Below are positions 8,086 through 17,681 of a stretch of 34,163 bases of DNA, in pieces (the first letter of the stretch is position 1; the number at the start of each line of letters is the position of its first letter). Location of the stretch: the NCBI GenBank assembly GCA_016795565.1, contig JAEUGW010000036.1:1-34163 (forward strand), written 5' to 3'. The DNA comes from Opitutaceae bacterium (GTDB taxonomy: Bacteria > Verrucomicrobiota > Verrucomicrobiia > Opitutales > Opitutaceae). The translations under genes were made by a program, and so were the position numbers. Below the pieces are notes generated by a model. That model saw nothing but the letters and a program-made list of their open reading frames with translations, had not been told where the DNA came from and made no database searches.

Positions 8086-9831
8086 ATGCTCCGCCGCTTC
8101 CGCCCCTACCTGCGCTACCTGAAGTCGAACCGCGGCACGCTGATCGCGGCCATCGGCTACGGACTGCTCTTTGGCGCCACCAACGGCCTGGGCCTGCCCA
8201 TGCTGATCAAGTATGTGTTCCCGGTGATCTTCGACCAGGCGGCGCCGCACGCCATGCCCATGGCCGACGTCGTCCTCATTGCCGCGACCGTGCCCATGCT
8301 CTTCCTGCTCCGCGCCGTCAGCAGCTTCCTCAACAGTTATTACACCCAGCTGACGGGCGTGCGCATCCTCGAAGCCGTGCGCCTCGACTATTTCCGCAAG
8401 CTGCAGGTGCTGCCGCTCTCGTTCCTCCAGCGCGAGTCCAGCGGCGACCTGTTGTCCCGCGGCATCGCCGACAGCTCGCAACTGCAATCGACCCTGTCCC
8501 TCATCGCCAACGACGGCGTCAAGCAGCCCATGGCCCTGCTCGGCGCCCTCGGCTTCCTCATCTGGCAGGCCTTCGCCACCGACGGCGCCCTGACCGTGCT
8601 GGTCTGCCTCGCCATCGTGCCGCTGGCCGTGCTGCCCGTGCACTACGTCGGCAAGAAGGTCGTGCACCGCGCCCGCCAGGTCCAGGACCAGCTCGGCGAC
8701 GTCTCCGCCCAGTTGAACGAAAACCTCGCCGCGGCGCGCGAGGTGCGGGCCTTCGGCCTGGAGCAGCGCGAGACCGAGCGTTTCGGCCGCGCCACCAACC
8801 TCCTCATCGTCGCGCAGATGAAGGTCGTGAAATACGCGCAGGCCCTCACCCCCGCCATCGAGCTGATCTCCGCCTTCGGCATCGCGGCCACCCTGATCTT
8901 CGCCTACTATGCCGGCGTGAAGCTGGAGACCTTTCTCTCCATCATCACCGCCCTCTATCTCTGTTATGAGCCGATCAAGAAACTCGGCTACCTCAACAGC
9001 GAGATGAACCGCGGCGCCGCCTCGCTCCAGCGCCTCGAATACGTCCTCGACCAGCCGCTCACCATCACCGATCCGGCCAACCCGGTGCCCGTCACGAAGC
9101 TCCGCGGCGACATCGCGTTTCACGGCGTCAACTTCGCCTACGGCGACTCGCCCGCGCTGAAAGGCGTCAATGTCGTCATCCCCGCCGGCACGGTCTGCGC
9201 GCTGGTCGGCCCGAGCGGCGCCGGCAAGAGCACCTTCGCCAACCTCGTGCCGCGCTTCTACGAGGCCGGCGCCGGCGCCGTTACCATTGACGGCACCGAT
9301 GTGCGCGCGATGAAACTCGCCGACCTGCGCCGCAACATCGCCCTCGTCTCGCAGGAGCCCGTCCTCTTCAACGACACCATCTTTAACAACCTCGCCCTCG
9401 GGGCCGCGGCACCGTCGCGCGAGGAGATCATCGCCGCCGCCCGGCTGGCCCACGCCCACGAATTCATCGAGCAGCTGCCGCAGGGCTACGACACGATGGT
9501 GGGCGAGCGCGGCGCCCTGCTCTCCGGCGGCCAGAAGCAGCGCATCGCCATCGCGCGCGCCTTCCTCCGCCACGCACCCATCCTCATCCTCGACGAGGCC
9601 ACCAGCGCGCTCGACTCCGACAGCGAGGCCGCCGTGCAGGACGCCCTGCGCCGGCTCGTCACCGGCAAGACCGTGCTCATCATCGCCCACCGCTTCAGCA
9701 CCATCCGCGACGCCTCCATGATCCTTGTGTTCGACAAGGGCGAGATTGTCGCCCAAGGCGACCACACCTCCCTCTACGCGGGCAACACGCTCTACAAGTC
9801 GCTCTACGACCGGCAGACCGGGACAACCTGA
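8086..9831 (+). CDS. ABC exporter half-transporter, MsbA-like (fused membrane and ATPase domains)
   Basis: A six-helix ABC_membrane domain (about residues 20-300) is fused to a C-terminal ATPase. Walker A GPSGAGKST (about 375), the Q-loop (VSQEPVLFNDTI), the signature LSGGQKQRIAIARAF (about 479), Walker B ILILDEATSALDS (about 498) and the switch His in IIAHRFSTI are all intact. At 581 aa it matches MsbA and related homodimeric lipid or peptide exporters. MsbA flips lipid A-core across the inner membrane, but substrate cannot be read from sequence and a general multidrug or lipid exporter is equally possible. It follows the peptide permeases but is not their missing ATPase, since it carries its own membrane domain. 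Confidence 0.9.
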   Translation: MLRRFRPYLRYLKSNRGTLIAAIGYGLLFGATNGLGLPMLIKYVFPVIFDQAAPHAMPMADVVLIAATVPMLFLLRAVSSFLNSYYTQLTGVRILEAVRLDYFRKLQVLPLSFLQRESSGDLLSRGIADSSQLQSTLSLIANDGVKQPMALLGALGFLIWQAFATDGALTVLVCLAIVPLAVLPVHYVGKKVVHRARQVQDQLGDVSAQLNENLAAAREVRAFGLEQRETERFGRATNLLIVAQMKVVKYAQALTPAIELISAFGIAATLIFAYYAGVKLETFLSIITALYLCYEPIKKLGYLNSEMNRGAASLQRLEYVLDQPLTITDPANPVPVTKLRGDIAFHGVNFAYGDSPALKGVNVVIPAGTVCALVGPSGAGKSTFANLVPRFYEAGAGAVTIDGTDVRAMKLADLRRNIALVSQEPVLFNDTIFNNLALGAAAPSREEIIAAARLAHAHEFIEQLPQGYDTMVGERGALLSGGQKQRIAIARAFLRHAPILILDEATSALDSDSEAAVQDALRRLVTGKTVLIIAHRFSTIRDASMILVFDKGEIVAQGDHTSLYAGNTLYKSLYDRQTGTT

Positions 9832-9902
9832 ATCCCAATATGGAACTCAGGAAATCAGGAATTTCCTGTTCCAGCTCTTCCCGCGTTCCACATTCCCCCA
9901 CG

Positions 9903-10286
9903 ATGTCCCAGTCCGAGCCCAAGGAATTTTCCCGCGCGGTGGAGAATCTCATCGCCGGCCTCCGCGACCTGCCGGAGGACACCAGCCGCGCCCGGAACCG
10001 CAAGGCCTCGGAGCTGACCTCCCTCATTGACGAGCTGCTGGTCAAACACCGCATCAGTCACGATTCGCTTGAGCACAGCATCCGCGCGAAATGGGCCGAG
10101 CTCGTCGGCGTCGCCAACGCCGCCTACTCCCACCCGCTCGTGATGGAGAAAAAACTGCTCGTCGTCCTCGTCTCCCACGCCGTCGTCCGCAACGAGCTCT
10201 TCCTGCACAAGGACGCCATCGTGGAGAAGCTCCGTCAGCTCCCCGGCTGCGCGGACATCAAGGGCCTGGCGTTGCGGTCGGGGTGA
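9903..10286 (+). CDS. DUF721 / DciA-like protein
   Basis: This 127-residue protein has the DUF721 pattern in its second half: RAKWAELVGVANAAYSHPLV, then a hydrophobic strand KKLLVVLVSHAVV, RNELFLHKDAIVEKLRQLPG, and the closing C-x-D-IKGLALRSG. DUF721 includes DciA, the helicase-loading factor found in bacteria that lack DnaC/DnaI; equating this protein with DciA is inference. ATG 9903 is chosen because the family begins close to there; an in-frame ATG at 9840 would add 21 residues translated from leader DNA (GGAAATCAGGAATTTCC is itself a small inverted repeat). A second, diverged copy of the last 45 or so bases lies at 10997-11042, on the far side of vapBC. Confidence 0.8.
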   Translation: MSQSEPKEFSRAVENLIAGLRDLPEDTSRARNRKASELTSLIDELLVKHRISHDSLEHSIRAKWAELVGVANAAYSHPLVMEKKLLVVLVSHAVVRNELFLHKDAIVEKLRQLPGCADIKGLALRSG

Positions 10287-10310
10287 GTGCCGGCTTGACG
10301 GTTTCCCCGA

Positions 10311-10330
10311 CGTAGCTACACGTAGCTACA
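10311..10330 (+). promoter_or_regulatory. Candidate VapB operator: tandem CGTAGCTACA repeat
   Basis: CGTAGCTACA occurs twice head to tail, and its core GTAGCTAC is a perfect palindrome, so the site has two adjacent two-fold symmetric boxes 10 bases (one helical turn) apart. The last A is the first base of the vapB start codon. VapB-type antitoxins bind such sites through their AbrB-fold N-terminus and repress their own operon; binding here is inference. A TTGACG hexamer at 10295-10300 could be a -35, but no convincing -10 lies at the right distance. Confidence 0.7.
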
Positions 10331-10572
10331 TGAGCGCATTCACCAAGGCCCGGCTCTTCCAGCATGGCGGCTCCCAGGCGGTGCGCCTGCCCAAGGCATT
10401 CCGCCTGCCCGGCGCCGAGGTCAAGGTCTCCCGCACGGCCCGCGGCGTCCTGTTGGAGCCCCTCCGGGCCGACGCCGAGGAGCGCCGGCTGAAGTTTTTC
10501 GCCCTCGCCGGCTCCTGCCCCGATCTGGCTGATGTGCCGCCGCACGCCGCCAAGGACATCCCTCGCGACTGA
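10330..10572 (+). CDS. vapB: VapB-type antitoxin (AbrB/MazE-like fold)
   Basis: The 80-residue protein starts with KARLFQHGGSQAVRLPKAFR, the typical swapped-hairpin DNA-binding segment of plasmid VapB/VagC antitoxins (FQ-x-G-x-SQAVRLPK-x-FR), followed by EVKVSR. The C-terminal part is charged and probably wraps the toxin. It sits five bases ahead of the PIN toxin gene, a standard antitoxin-toxin order. The tandem palindromic operator overlaps its start codon, consistent with autoregulation and a very short or absent leader. Confidence 0.9.
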   Translation: MSAFTKARLFQHGGSQAVRLPKAFRLPGAEVKVSRTARGVLLEPLRADAEERRLKFFALAGSCPDLADVPPHAAKDIPRD

Positions 10573-10577
10573 CCGCG

Positions 10578-10979
10578 ATGCTTTACCTGCCCGACACCAA
10601 CGCGGTCTCGGCCTACATGCGCGGGATGAACTCGGGCTTGGTATCCCGAATGCAGGCGGCTTTTGTGAGGGAAGAGCTGCGCCTGTCGGTCATCGTTTTG
10701 GCCGAACGGGAATTTGGCGTGATCAAGGGCGGCAACACCGCCCAGCGCCGGAAACTGCAATCCCTGGAGCAACTTCTCACCGTCGAGTCATTCACCCGGG
10801 AAGATGCCCGGCGCTACGCCACTCTGCGCCATCAACTCGAATCGCGCGGCCAAGGCATCGGACCTTTCGACACGCTGATCGCCGCGCAGGCCCTGCGCCT
10901 TGGCGCGACAGTGGTCACGCGCAACGTGCGGGAGTTTGGCCGTGTTACCGGACTGTTGGTTGAAAATTGGGAAATTTGA
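10578..10979 (+). CDS. vapC: VapC-type PIN-domain ribonuclease toxin
   Basis: This is a 133-residue PIN protein. The acidic active site is complete: D6 in LPDTNAVS, E43 in LAEREFG, D98 in GPFDTLIAAQA, and the closing TRNVREFGRV with N116/E119. VapC toxins are Mg-dependent endoribonucleases that cut tRNA or rRNA and are neutralised by VapB. LYLPDTNAVSAYMRG and the GPFDTLIAA segment place it with the classical VapC/FitB group. It is followed by a remnant of the dciA-like gene end, so the pair looks like a mobile cargo inserted at that gene's 3' end. Confidence 0.92.
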   Translation: MLYLPDTNAVSAYMRGMNSGLVSRMQAAFVREELRLSVIVLAEREFGVIKGGNTAQRRKLQSLEQLLTVESFTREDARRYATLRHQLESRGQGIGPFDTLIAAQALRLGATVVTRNVREFGRVTGLLVENWEI

Positions 10980-10996
10980 AGGCGATGATCCCACAT

Positions 10997-11042
10997 CCCC
11001 GGCTGCTCCGAGCTCAAGGGCCTGGCGCGCAGGCAGGGTGAG
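10997..11042 (+). pseudogene. Second copy of the dciA-like gene 3' end (remnant)
   Basis: CCCCGGCTGC, AGGGCCTGGC and GGGTGAG occur in the same order and spacing as at 10241-10287, the end of the DUF721 gene. In frame the copy reads PGCSELKGLARRQGE, against PGCADIKGLALRSG and stop in the intact gene. It has no start and no upstream part, so it is a fragment left on the other side of vapBC. The differences are consistent with a homologous allele rather than a recent identical duplication. The stretch 11043-11078 after it shows nothing recognisable. Confidence 0.75.
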
Positions 11043-11078
11043 ACAGTCTGGCCCGGAATGCCTCCGGCAATATTTCTC

Positions 11079-11107
11079 TTGCAGGAGGGGGGCCCGGTTT
11101 AGTTAAT
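11079..11107 (+). promoter_or_regulatory. Candidate sigma-70-type promoter for rpsO
   Basis: TTGCAG (11079-11084) and GTTAAT (11102-11107) are separated by 17 bases, giving a fair match to -35/-10 consensus. The predicted transcription start, around 11113-11115, falls just before the first paired base of the leader RNA at 11116, which supports both calls. Confidence 0.55.
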
Positions 11108-11115
11108 GGCCCCTT

Positions 11116-11224
11116 CGTTAGTGAGAGTCTGCTGGTCGCAGATTCCCACCACGGTCAGTCCGGGCAACCGGACACTAACGGTGCCGCCGGCCCTCACCAG
11201 CGGGTGGCACGGAGCGAAAGCTCC
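11116..11224 (+). ncRNA. Structured 5' leader of rpsO, candidate S15-responsive element
   Basis: Five helices can be drawn with almost no unpaired joints. P1: CGTTAGTG (11116-11123) with CACTAACG (11173-11180). Inside it, P2: TCTGC/GCAGA (11128-11142, five-base loop) and P3: GTCCGG-GCAA-CCGGAC (11158-11173, GNRA loop). P4: GTGCCGCC/GGGTGGCAC (11181-11210, one G-U pair). P5: GGAGC-GAAA-GCTCC (11211-11224, GNRA loop). P1, P4 and P5 abut directly, so they can stack. Ribosomal protein S15 represses its own synthesis in several phyla by binding leader RNAs that mimic its rRNA site (a three-way junction and a G-U/G-C helix motif). P1-P2-P3 form a junction and P4 supplies a G-U flanked by G-C pairs. 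That it binds S15 is inference. Confidence 0.65.
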
Positions 11225-11255
11225 ACCAAAGACCGCGTTATCAACCACATAAACC

Positions 11256-11519
11256 ATGTCACAACCCGTTAAGTCAGAAGTCATCGCCCAGTATAAAACC
11301 CACGAGAAGGACACCGGCTCCAGCGACGTCCAGATCGCGCTGCTCACCGCCCGGATCAATCACCTGACCGAGCACCTGCGCACGCATCGCAAGGATTTCC
11401 ACAGCCGCCGCGGCCTCCTCCAAATGGCCAGCCGCCGCCGCAAGCTCCTTGATTACGTCAAGAGCGAGGACCTGGCCAAATACAACGAGCTTCTCCAGAA
11501 GCTCAGCCTCCGCAAGTAA
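11256..11519 (+). CDS. rpsO: 30S ribosomal protein S15
   Basis: The 87-residue protein is of standard length and carries the S15 signature: [38 protein letters not shown] and [14 protein letters not shown]15 is a primary binder of the central domain of 16S rRNA. The pnp gene follows, the conserved rpsO-pnp order known from Escherichia coli and many bacteria. The start codon has no Shine-Dalgarno motif (TTATCAACCACATAAACC upstream), which is notable for a highly expressed gene; the structured leader ends 31 bases before it. Confidence 0.98.
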   Translation: MSQPVKSEVIAQYKTHEKDTGSSDVQIALLTARINHLTEHLRTHRKDFHSRRGLLQMASRRRKLLDYVKSEDLAKYNELLQKLSLRK

Positions 11520-11530
11520 CCCGCTTTCGC

Positions 11531-11564
11531 AAAAGGCGGCCCACCGACGGGCCGCCTTTTGTTC
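11531..11564 (+). terminator. Rho-independent terminator after rpsO
   Basis: A perfect 12-base stem (AAAAGGCGGCCC paired with GGGCCGCCTTTT, loop ACCGAC) ends in a run of four T plus GTT. It starts 11 bases after the rpsO stop and separates rpsO from pnp, though some read-through is normal in this gene pair. Confidence 0.9.
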
Positions 11565-11746
11565 AAGCCTCCACGAAGCAGCAGCCAAGGGACGTTTCCG
11601 CTTGCCGCCCCGGCCGAAGCCGGGCCCGCAATCCGAAATTTCCCAGGCGCTGATTCCAGGGGGCCCGAAAACGGCAAAATCATCCGAACCCCGCGCGACG
11701 TTCCGGCAATCCGGCCGGCGTGGCGCATCCGAACCCGAATTCGAAA
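11565..11746 (+). promoter_or_regulatory. pnp leader region with a small hairpin
   Basis: No gene is seen here. One clear hairpin, CCCGGC-CGAA-GCCGGG at 11609-11624, lies mid-way. In Escherichia coli the pnp leader forms a hairpin cut by RNase III for autoregulation; a comparable role here is only a possibility. No clear promoter hexamers were found. The GTG at 11720 is in frame with pnp but is not the likely start. Confidence 0.35.
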
Positions 11747-13945
<2,199 letters not shown>

Positions 13946-13984
13946 GGTGGCACGCGACCTCCGGGCGCGTTTCCCCTCCCCCTC

Positions 13985-14015
13985 AAGCCGCGACGCAAGT
14001 CGCGGCTTTTGTTTT
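13985..14015 (+). terminator. Rho-independent terminator after pnp
   Basis: AAGCCGCGAC-GCAA-GTCGCGGCTT forms a perfect ten-base stem with a GNRA loop, followed by TTGTTTT. It lies 40 bases after the pnp stop. Read from the other strand it could also slow transcription arriving from the PEP-CTERM gene, but the T-run is only on the pnp side. Confidence 0.92.
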
Positions 14016-14069
14016 GCCCGGTCGCTTGAGTGCCGAAGCTTTGGTTCGGGCGGGTGGCTTCTTCTCGCC

Positions 14070-14777
14070 TTACGACACGCCCGATCGGACGCGTCGGCGG
14101 CGAACCAGCGCCAAACCCAACACCGCAACGCCCAGCCCCAGCGCCACCGTCGTCGGCTCAGGCACGGCTGCCACGGTTACCGATGTGGGAGTGAAATCCA
14201 TGATCACAACGTCGCTTGTATCCTCCAACCAAAGCGTTCTACCCGAGTCAACCGGCAGATAGTTGCCGACATGGGACGCCCAGTAGCCGACCGGATCGGA
14301 AAAAAATCCGGAAAATGCCGGCGAGGACAGGAGCACGTCGGGGATGTTGAAATTAATCCCGCTCAACATGGTGCTATCGAGTGCGCTCAGGCCGATATTT
14401 CCGGATGCCCCGTAATCACGACCGACTCGCAGGATCAATCGCCCACCCGATTCATTCCCGACATAGCTGTAAGGTGAAGCCGAACGCGCAAATGTCCCCT
14501 GCAAACCGGTGCCGGTGACACCGAGGAACAGAGAATTTTCCGATAACTCCTCTTCAATCCACAAGTTGTCCGTGCCCAGGAAAACGCTGTTGGCAGACAG
14601 TGTGCTCGCGTTCGGATAGCTGCCCCCGGTCTGGAACACAAAGGTGTAGTTGAGACCATCCGTGTAGCCGTATCCCGTGCTGTTGGCGGTGGCCTGCACC
14701 GTGAACGTAATCTGCGCCCCCAGGAAGTTGCCCGATGAGACGGCTATCAGCACGGCGAACAGGATGCGTTTTGTCAT
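14070..14777 (-). CDS. PEP-CTERM sorting-domain protein
   Basis: The 235-residue exported protein has a signal peptide ([22 protein letters not shown]) and the C-terminal PEP-CTERM tripartite signal: [12 protein letters not shown], a hydrophobic helix (VAVLGLALV) and a basic end (RRRR). Such proteins are cut and anchored by exosortase and are often linked with exopolysaccharide and outer surface structures. The middle has the beta-rich, Ser/Gly/Asn-rich look of PEP-CTERM cargo ([20 protein letters not shown]) with no catalytic motif. Start ATG 14777 is chosen over an upstream in-frame ATG at 14825 because the signal peptide begins there. It lies opposite to its neighbours and between pnp and a remnant copy of pnp, so it looks inserted. 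No exosortase gene is in the window. Confidence 0.88.
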   Translation of the reverse strand: MTKRILFAVLIAVSSGNFLGAQITFTVQATANSTGYGYTDGLNYTFVFQTGGSYPNASTLSANSVFLGTDNLWIEEELSENSLFLGVTGTGLQGTFARSASPYSYVGNESGGRLILRVGRDYGASGNIGLSALDSTMLSGINFNIPDVLLSSPAFSGFFSDPVGYWASHVGNYLPVDSGRTLWLEDTSDVVIMDFTPTSVTVAAVPEPTTVALGLGVAVLGLALVRRRRVRSGVS

Positions 14778-14875
14778 GGGTGAGGAAGGAAGGCCTGATT
14801 TAGACTCCAACCGGCTGAGCAGCATATTCGGGGTCGCGCCGCCTCAGGCAATCTGATTTTCCGGCCACGCCTCCG

Positions 14876-14968
14876 GTCGGCATCGACGAGCGCTCCGGCA
14901 AGGTCCACCTCAGCCGCAAGGCCGCGAGGCTGAGCTCGAGGCCCAGAAGCGCAGACCGGCGGCGAAGC
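14876..14968 (+). pseudogene. pnp: Decayed copy of the pnp 3' end
   Basis: GTCGGCATCGACGAGCGCTC and the bases after it match pnp from 13814 onward, with AGCCGCAAGGCCGCGA, GAGCTCGAGGCCCAGAAGC and GGCGGCGAAGCCGCTCCC all in the same order. By eye about nine bases in ten agree over some 95 bases. A one-base loss (GCGAGGC for GCGATGGC) and an insertion near CCCAGAAGCGCAGACC break the reading frame. The match starts and stops abruptly, covering the end of the S1 domain and part of the tail. The rest of the 14778-15077 gap shows nothing recognisable. Confidence 0.88.
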
Positions 14969-15077
14969 CGCTCCCACGACTCGCCGCGGACGACTCACCC
15001 TGCCTGGCCGAACGGCTGGGTCACAGTTCTTCGCGCTTCCTTTTCCGGCCTTTGCGTATCTTCATGTCGCCACCTCC

Positions 15078-15854
15078 ATGAAACTTCTCGTCACCAACGA
15101 CGACGGCATCAACTCGGTCTTTTTTCACGCCCTCGTCCACGCCCTGAAGGAGGCCGGACACGAGCTCTACGTTGTGGCTCCCCTCACGGAGCAAAGCTGG
15201 ACCGGCGCCTCCAAGACCCGCCACCGCACCGTGCAATCCGCCGCCGCCGAACACGGCTTCGGCTGCCCCACCTGGACCGTGGACGGCACGCCCTCCGATT
15301 GCGTCAACATCGCCATCGCGCACCTGTTGCCCACGAGGGTGGATGCCGTCGTCAGCGGCATCAACGTCGGCTTCAACTGCACGCTCGGCTTCATCATCGC
15401 CAGCGGCACCGTCTCCGCCGCGCTTGAGGGTGCCTTGCACGGCCTGCCCGCCATGGCGTTTTCCCAGGATGTTTCCGAGGGCGTTTACTACAGCCTCAAG
15501 GAGCACGGCGGCCCGCAGGGCGAGGAGCTGACCTCCACGCTCCAGCACTCCGCCGCCCACGCCGCGCGCCTCGCCGGCGAGTTGCTGCCCGCGACACCCC
15601 CGCGCAGCTTCACCGTCCATAATATCAACTTCCCCTTCCCCTGCCATCCCGACACCGGGATGAAGCGGACCGTGCCGGCGCATTTCTTCGTGCCCGGCTT
15701 GTTCACGCCGCCCGACGCCGACGGCCGCCACAAGCTGGTCTGGTGCGACGGCGAGGATGTCTCCCCGCCCGAGCTGCTCACCGACCTCAAGTGCATCGAG
15801 GGCGGCAGCATCAGCCACACGATCCTCGACTACCGCAAGCTCGGGCACGGCTGA
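15078..15854 (+). CDS. surE: 5'/3'-nucleotidase SurE
   Basis: SurE is a metal-dependent phosphatase that removes phosphate from nucleoside 5'- and 3'-monophosphates and from short polyphosphate. The opening MKLLVTNDDGI supplies the metal ligands D8 and D9. EQSWTGAS gives the conserved Ser/Gly loop, VSGINVGFNC the metal-binding Asn, and IASGTVSAALEGALHGLPAMAFS the second conserved core motif. The length (258 aa) is normal. ATG 15078 fits the family start exactly. It converges on the phospholipase gene, with a twin-hairpin repeat between them. Confidence 0.95.
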   Translation: MKLLVTNDDGINSVFFHALVHALKEAGHELYVVAPLTEQSWTGASKTRHRTVQSAAAEHGFGCPTWTVDGTPSDCVNIAIAHLLPTRVDAVVSGINVGFNCTLGFIIASGTVSAALEGALHGLPAMAFSQDVSEGVYYSLKEHGGPQGEELTSTLQHSAAHAARLAGELLPATPPRSFTVHNINFPFPCHPDTGMKRTVPAHFFVPGLFTPPDADGRHKLVWCDGEDVSPPELLTDLKCIEGGSISHTILDYRKLGHG

Positions 15855-15856
15855 TG

Positions 15857-15904
15857 TAGGGGCGCGGCTCGTCCGCGCCCGGGCGTGGTCAAGCCACGCC
15901 CCTG
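15857..15904. repeat. Twin-hairpin palindromic repeat between surE and pldA
   Basis: Two perfect eight-base stems stand side by side: GGGCGCGG-CTCGT-CCGCGCCC (15860-15880) and GGGCGTGG-TCAAG-CCACGCCC (15881-15901). They are enclosed by outer arms TGTAGGGG and CCCCTGCA, which differ at one position. The same architecture recurs at 17525-17575 and 18774-18827. Between convergent genes it would also serve as a two-way transcription stop. Confidence 0.85.
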
Positions 15905-15914
15905 CAAAACTGAC

Positions 15915-17111
15915 CTACCGCACCAGCGAAAACCCCGCGCGCACCGTCTCCGTGCGCTGGTTGTAGCTGCGCAGGCTCTCGCCGTAGCCGTTCCAGTATT
16001 GGATGAGCAGGTAGGTCGCGAAATCGAACATCAGGTCGAACTTCACCGGGATCGTCAGGTCGGCCTGCAGGCTGCCCTTGTGGAAACCTCGGCCGGCTCG
16101 CCCCGTCAACGCGAGCGCGCCGCGGTCATTGCGTCCGATGACGACCGCGAGTTCCACATTGCCCCGGTAATTCTTGATGTCCGGGTTGTCCTCCAGGTCC
16201 GTGATGTAGTCGAAGATGCGCGGCAGCAGCAGCAGGTTCCAGCCGTCGAGCCGCCCGAAGGAAAATGCCGGCCGGATATACGCGATGTTCAGGCTGCGTG
16301 ACTCCGGCCCCTGCTGGCCGTTCGACTCGTGCCGCACGCCAGCCTGATAGCCGAGCAGCCGGAAGCCTCCCCCATCCCCCGGGCTCACGAACGATTGCGA
16401 CTCATACATCAGCTCCGGCATGTAGCTGCTGTCGTAGAACGGGCTCGAGTCCGCATCGATGTCCCATAACGACCGCTGGGTGAATCCGGCATAGAGCCCG
16501 CGCAGGGCCGGCAGCTCATCACCCAGCCGGGCTTTCTGCCCAAGCACCCGATACTTGAAGCTGAACTGGAACTTCGCGCCGGGCGCATCCGGCCCGTAGA
16601 TGAAATACACCGGCTCGTGCGGACTGAAACGCCCGGCGAAACTCCGCTGGATGGCCGCTTCCGCCGGCTGCCCGGGCAGGCTGGAGCTCAGCGGCGCCGA
16701 GGCGATGTGCCGCTCGCGGCCGGGGTCCGCCGCCGCCTTGACCTCGATGAGCGCGCGCGCCGGCTGCGGCTGCTCCAGATCCAACACCAGCCGCCCGCGC
16801 GCCTCGGCGGGCACCGTGAAAATGAACGACCGGTAGGAAAAGCCGCGCGCCTCGACCAACGCGCCGCCGCCGGCCTGTCCGCGCAATTGCACCGGCCAGC
16901 TGCGCCGCTCGCTGCTCAGCGTGCCGCTGAGCGTCATCGGCGTCTCGAAGATGACCTCCGTCGGCGTCGGATTGAGAATCACGAGGTCCACCCGCACCTC
17001 GCCGCCCGGCGTCGCGGCCTCGACCGGCGCCAGCAGGTTGACGACGACATTCTGCGCCACACCGGTGGCGGTGAGGATGAGCCAAAGGCACGCGATCGGG
17101 CAAAATTTCAC
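15915..17111 (-). CDS. pldA: Outer-membrane phospholipase A (OMPLA/PldA) with N-terminal extension
   Basis: The C-terminal 240 residues form the beta-barrel phospholipase A1 family. The catalytic segment GVRHESNGQQGPESRSLN has H261, S263 and N275, the same spacing as H142, S144 and N156 of the Escherichia coli enzyme. OMPLA hydrolyses misplaced phospholipids in the outer leaflet. A signal peptide (CPIACLWLILTATGVAQ) is followed by about 130 residues of beta-rich sequence not found in the 289-residue Escherichia coli protein. The end AGFSLVR closes with a strand, as expected for a barrel. The start is uncertain: GTG 17111 is preferred, with TTG 17117 as the alternative; a stop codon lies in frame just upstream of both. 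Confidence 0.88.
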   Translation of the reverse strand: MKFCPIACLWLILTATGVAQNVVVNLLAPVEAATPGGEVRVDLVILNPTPTEVIFETPMTLSGTLSSERRSWPVQLRGQAGGGALVEARGFSYRSFIFTVPAEARGRLVLDLEQPQPARALIEVKAAADPGRERHIASAPLSSSLPGQPAEAAIQRSFAGRFSPHEPVYFIYGPDAPGAKFQFSFKYRVLGQKARLGDELPALRGLYAGFTQRSLWDIDADSSPFYDSSYMPELMYESQSFVSPGDGGGFRLLGYQAGVRHESNGQQGPESRSLNIAYIRPAFSFGRLDGWNLLLLPRIFDYITDLEDNPDIKNYRGNVELAVVIGRNDRGALALTGRAGRGFHKGSLQADLTIPVKFDLMFDFATYLLIQYWNGYGESLRSYNQRTETVRAGFSLVR

Positions 17112-17237
17112 GGCCAAGGGCTAGGCCATTCGCACCCCTTGCGCACGCCGAATCGAGCACGACCGCATCGGGAATCGAGCCAACTCAGCCTGTTGGAGGC
17201 CTGCGGAATTGCCCCAGCCAGCTCAGGCACGCACCCT

Positions 17238-17489
17238 ATGGATTATTCCGGCGCCATCCACTATCATCCGCCCCGCTCAACCATGAACACCTCTCCGACA
17301 GGCTTGTTACCAAAGGAGGCCGAGCAAATCCGCGCCGGCTTGGCGCAATGCATCCTCACGCTGGATCACAGCTCGCAGCCTCTTGGCGATACCGAGCTCC
17401 GCCTGCGAAGGCAGTTGGTGAATCTTCACGCCGAGATCGAAAAGATCGCCATCGATTCGCGGCATCCCTTCGCGCAAGGGAGCGACTGA
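17238..17489 (+). CDS. Small hypothetical protein
   Basis: This 83-residue reading frame is divergent from pldA. I do not recognise a family. It is mostly helical and charged (KEAEQIRAGLAQCILTLD, DTELRLRRQLVNLHAEIEKI) with no signal peptide, membrane helix or cysteine motif. ATG 17283 would give a 68-residue protein starting MNTSPTGLLPKEAEQ and is as likely as ATG 17238; the added 15 residues have low complexity. No strong ribosome-binding site is seen at either. Confidence 0.5.
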   Translation: MDYSGAIHYHPPRSTMNTSPTGLLPKEAEQIRAGLAQCILTLDHSSQPLGDTELRLRRQLVNLHAEIEKIAIDSRHPFAQGSD

Positions 17490-17524
17490 GTCTCGCGCAA
17501 TAGGCCGACGTCGCGCTGCCGGCG

Positions 17525-17575
17525 GTAGGGCGGAGCGGCCCGCTCCGCCGCGGCGCACCGGGCCGGTGCGCCCTG
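17525..17575. repeat. Twin-hairpin palindromic repeat (second copy type)
   Basis: Hairpins GGCGGAGCG-GCC-CGCTCCGCC (17529-17549) and GGCGCACC-GGGCC-GGTGCGCC (17552-17572) lie within GTAGGG/CCCTGC arms. The stem bases differ from the 15857 element but the layout is the same. It stands between the small hypothetical gene and the convergent adenosine deaminase gene. The rest of 17490-17681 shows nothing else recognisable. Confidence 0.8.
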
Positions 17576-17681
17576 CCCGTCAGACTATTAGGCGAGCCTC
17601 GATAGGGCGTGTTTGCATCCTGCCATGCCAGCGCAAGGCCCGCGCGGCTGCCTTCGCGCAAGGATCTGCCGCCCGCACCCC

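Noticed and set aside
8086..9831. MsbA-like protein as the missing ATPase of the Opp system
   Set aside because: It has its own six-helix membrane domain and exporter-type ATPase; OppD/OppF are separate proteins without membrane helices.
16617..17237. Upstream extension of the small hypothetical gene across the pldA region
   Set aside because: The extension is antisense to pldA and Arg-rich; only the part from 17238 or 17283 is protein-like.
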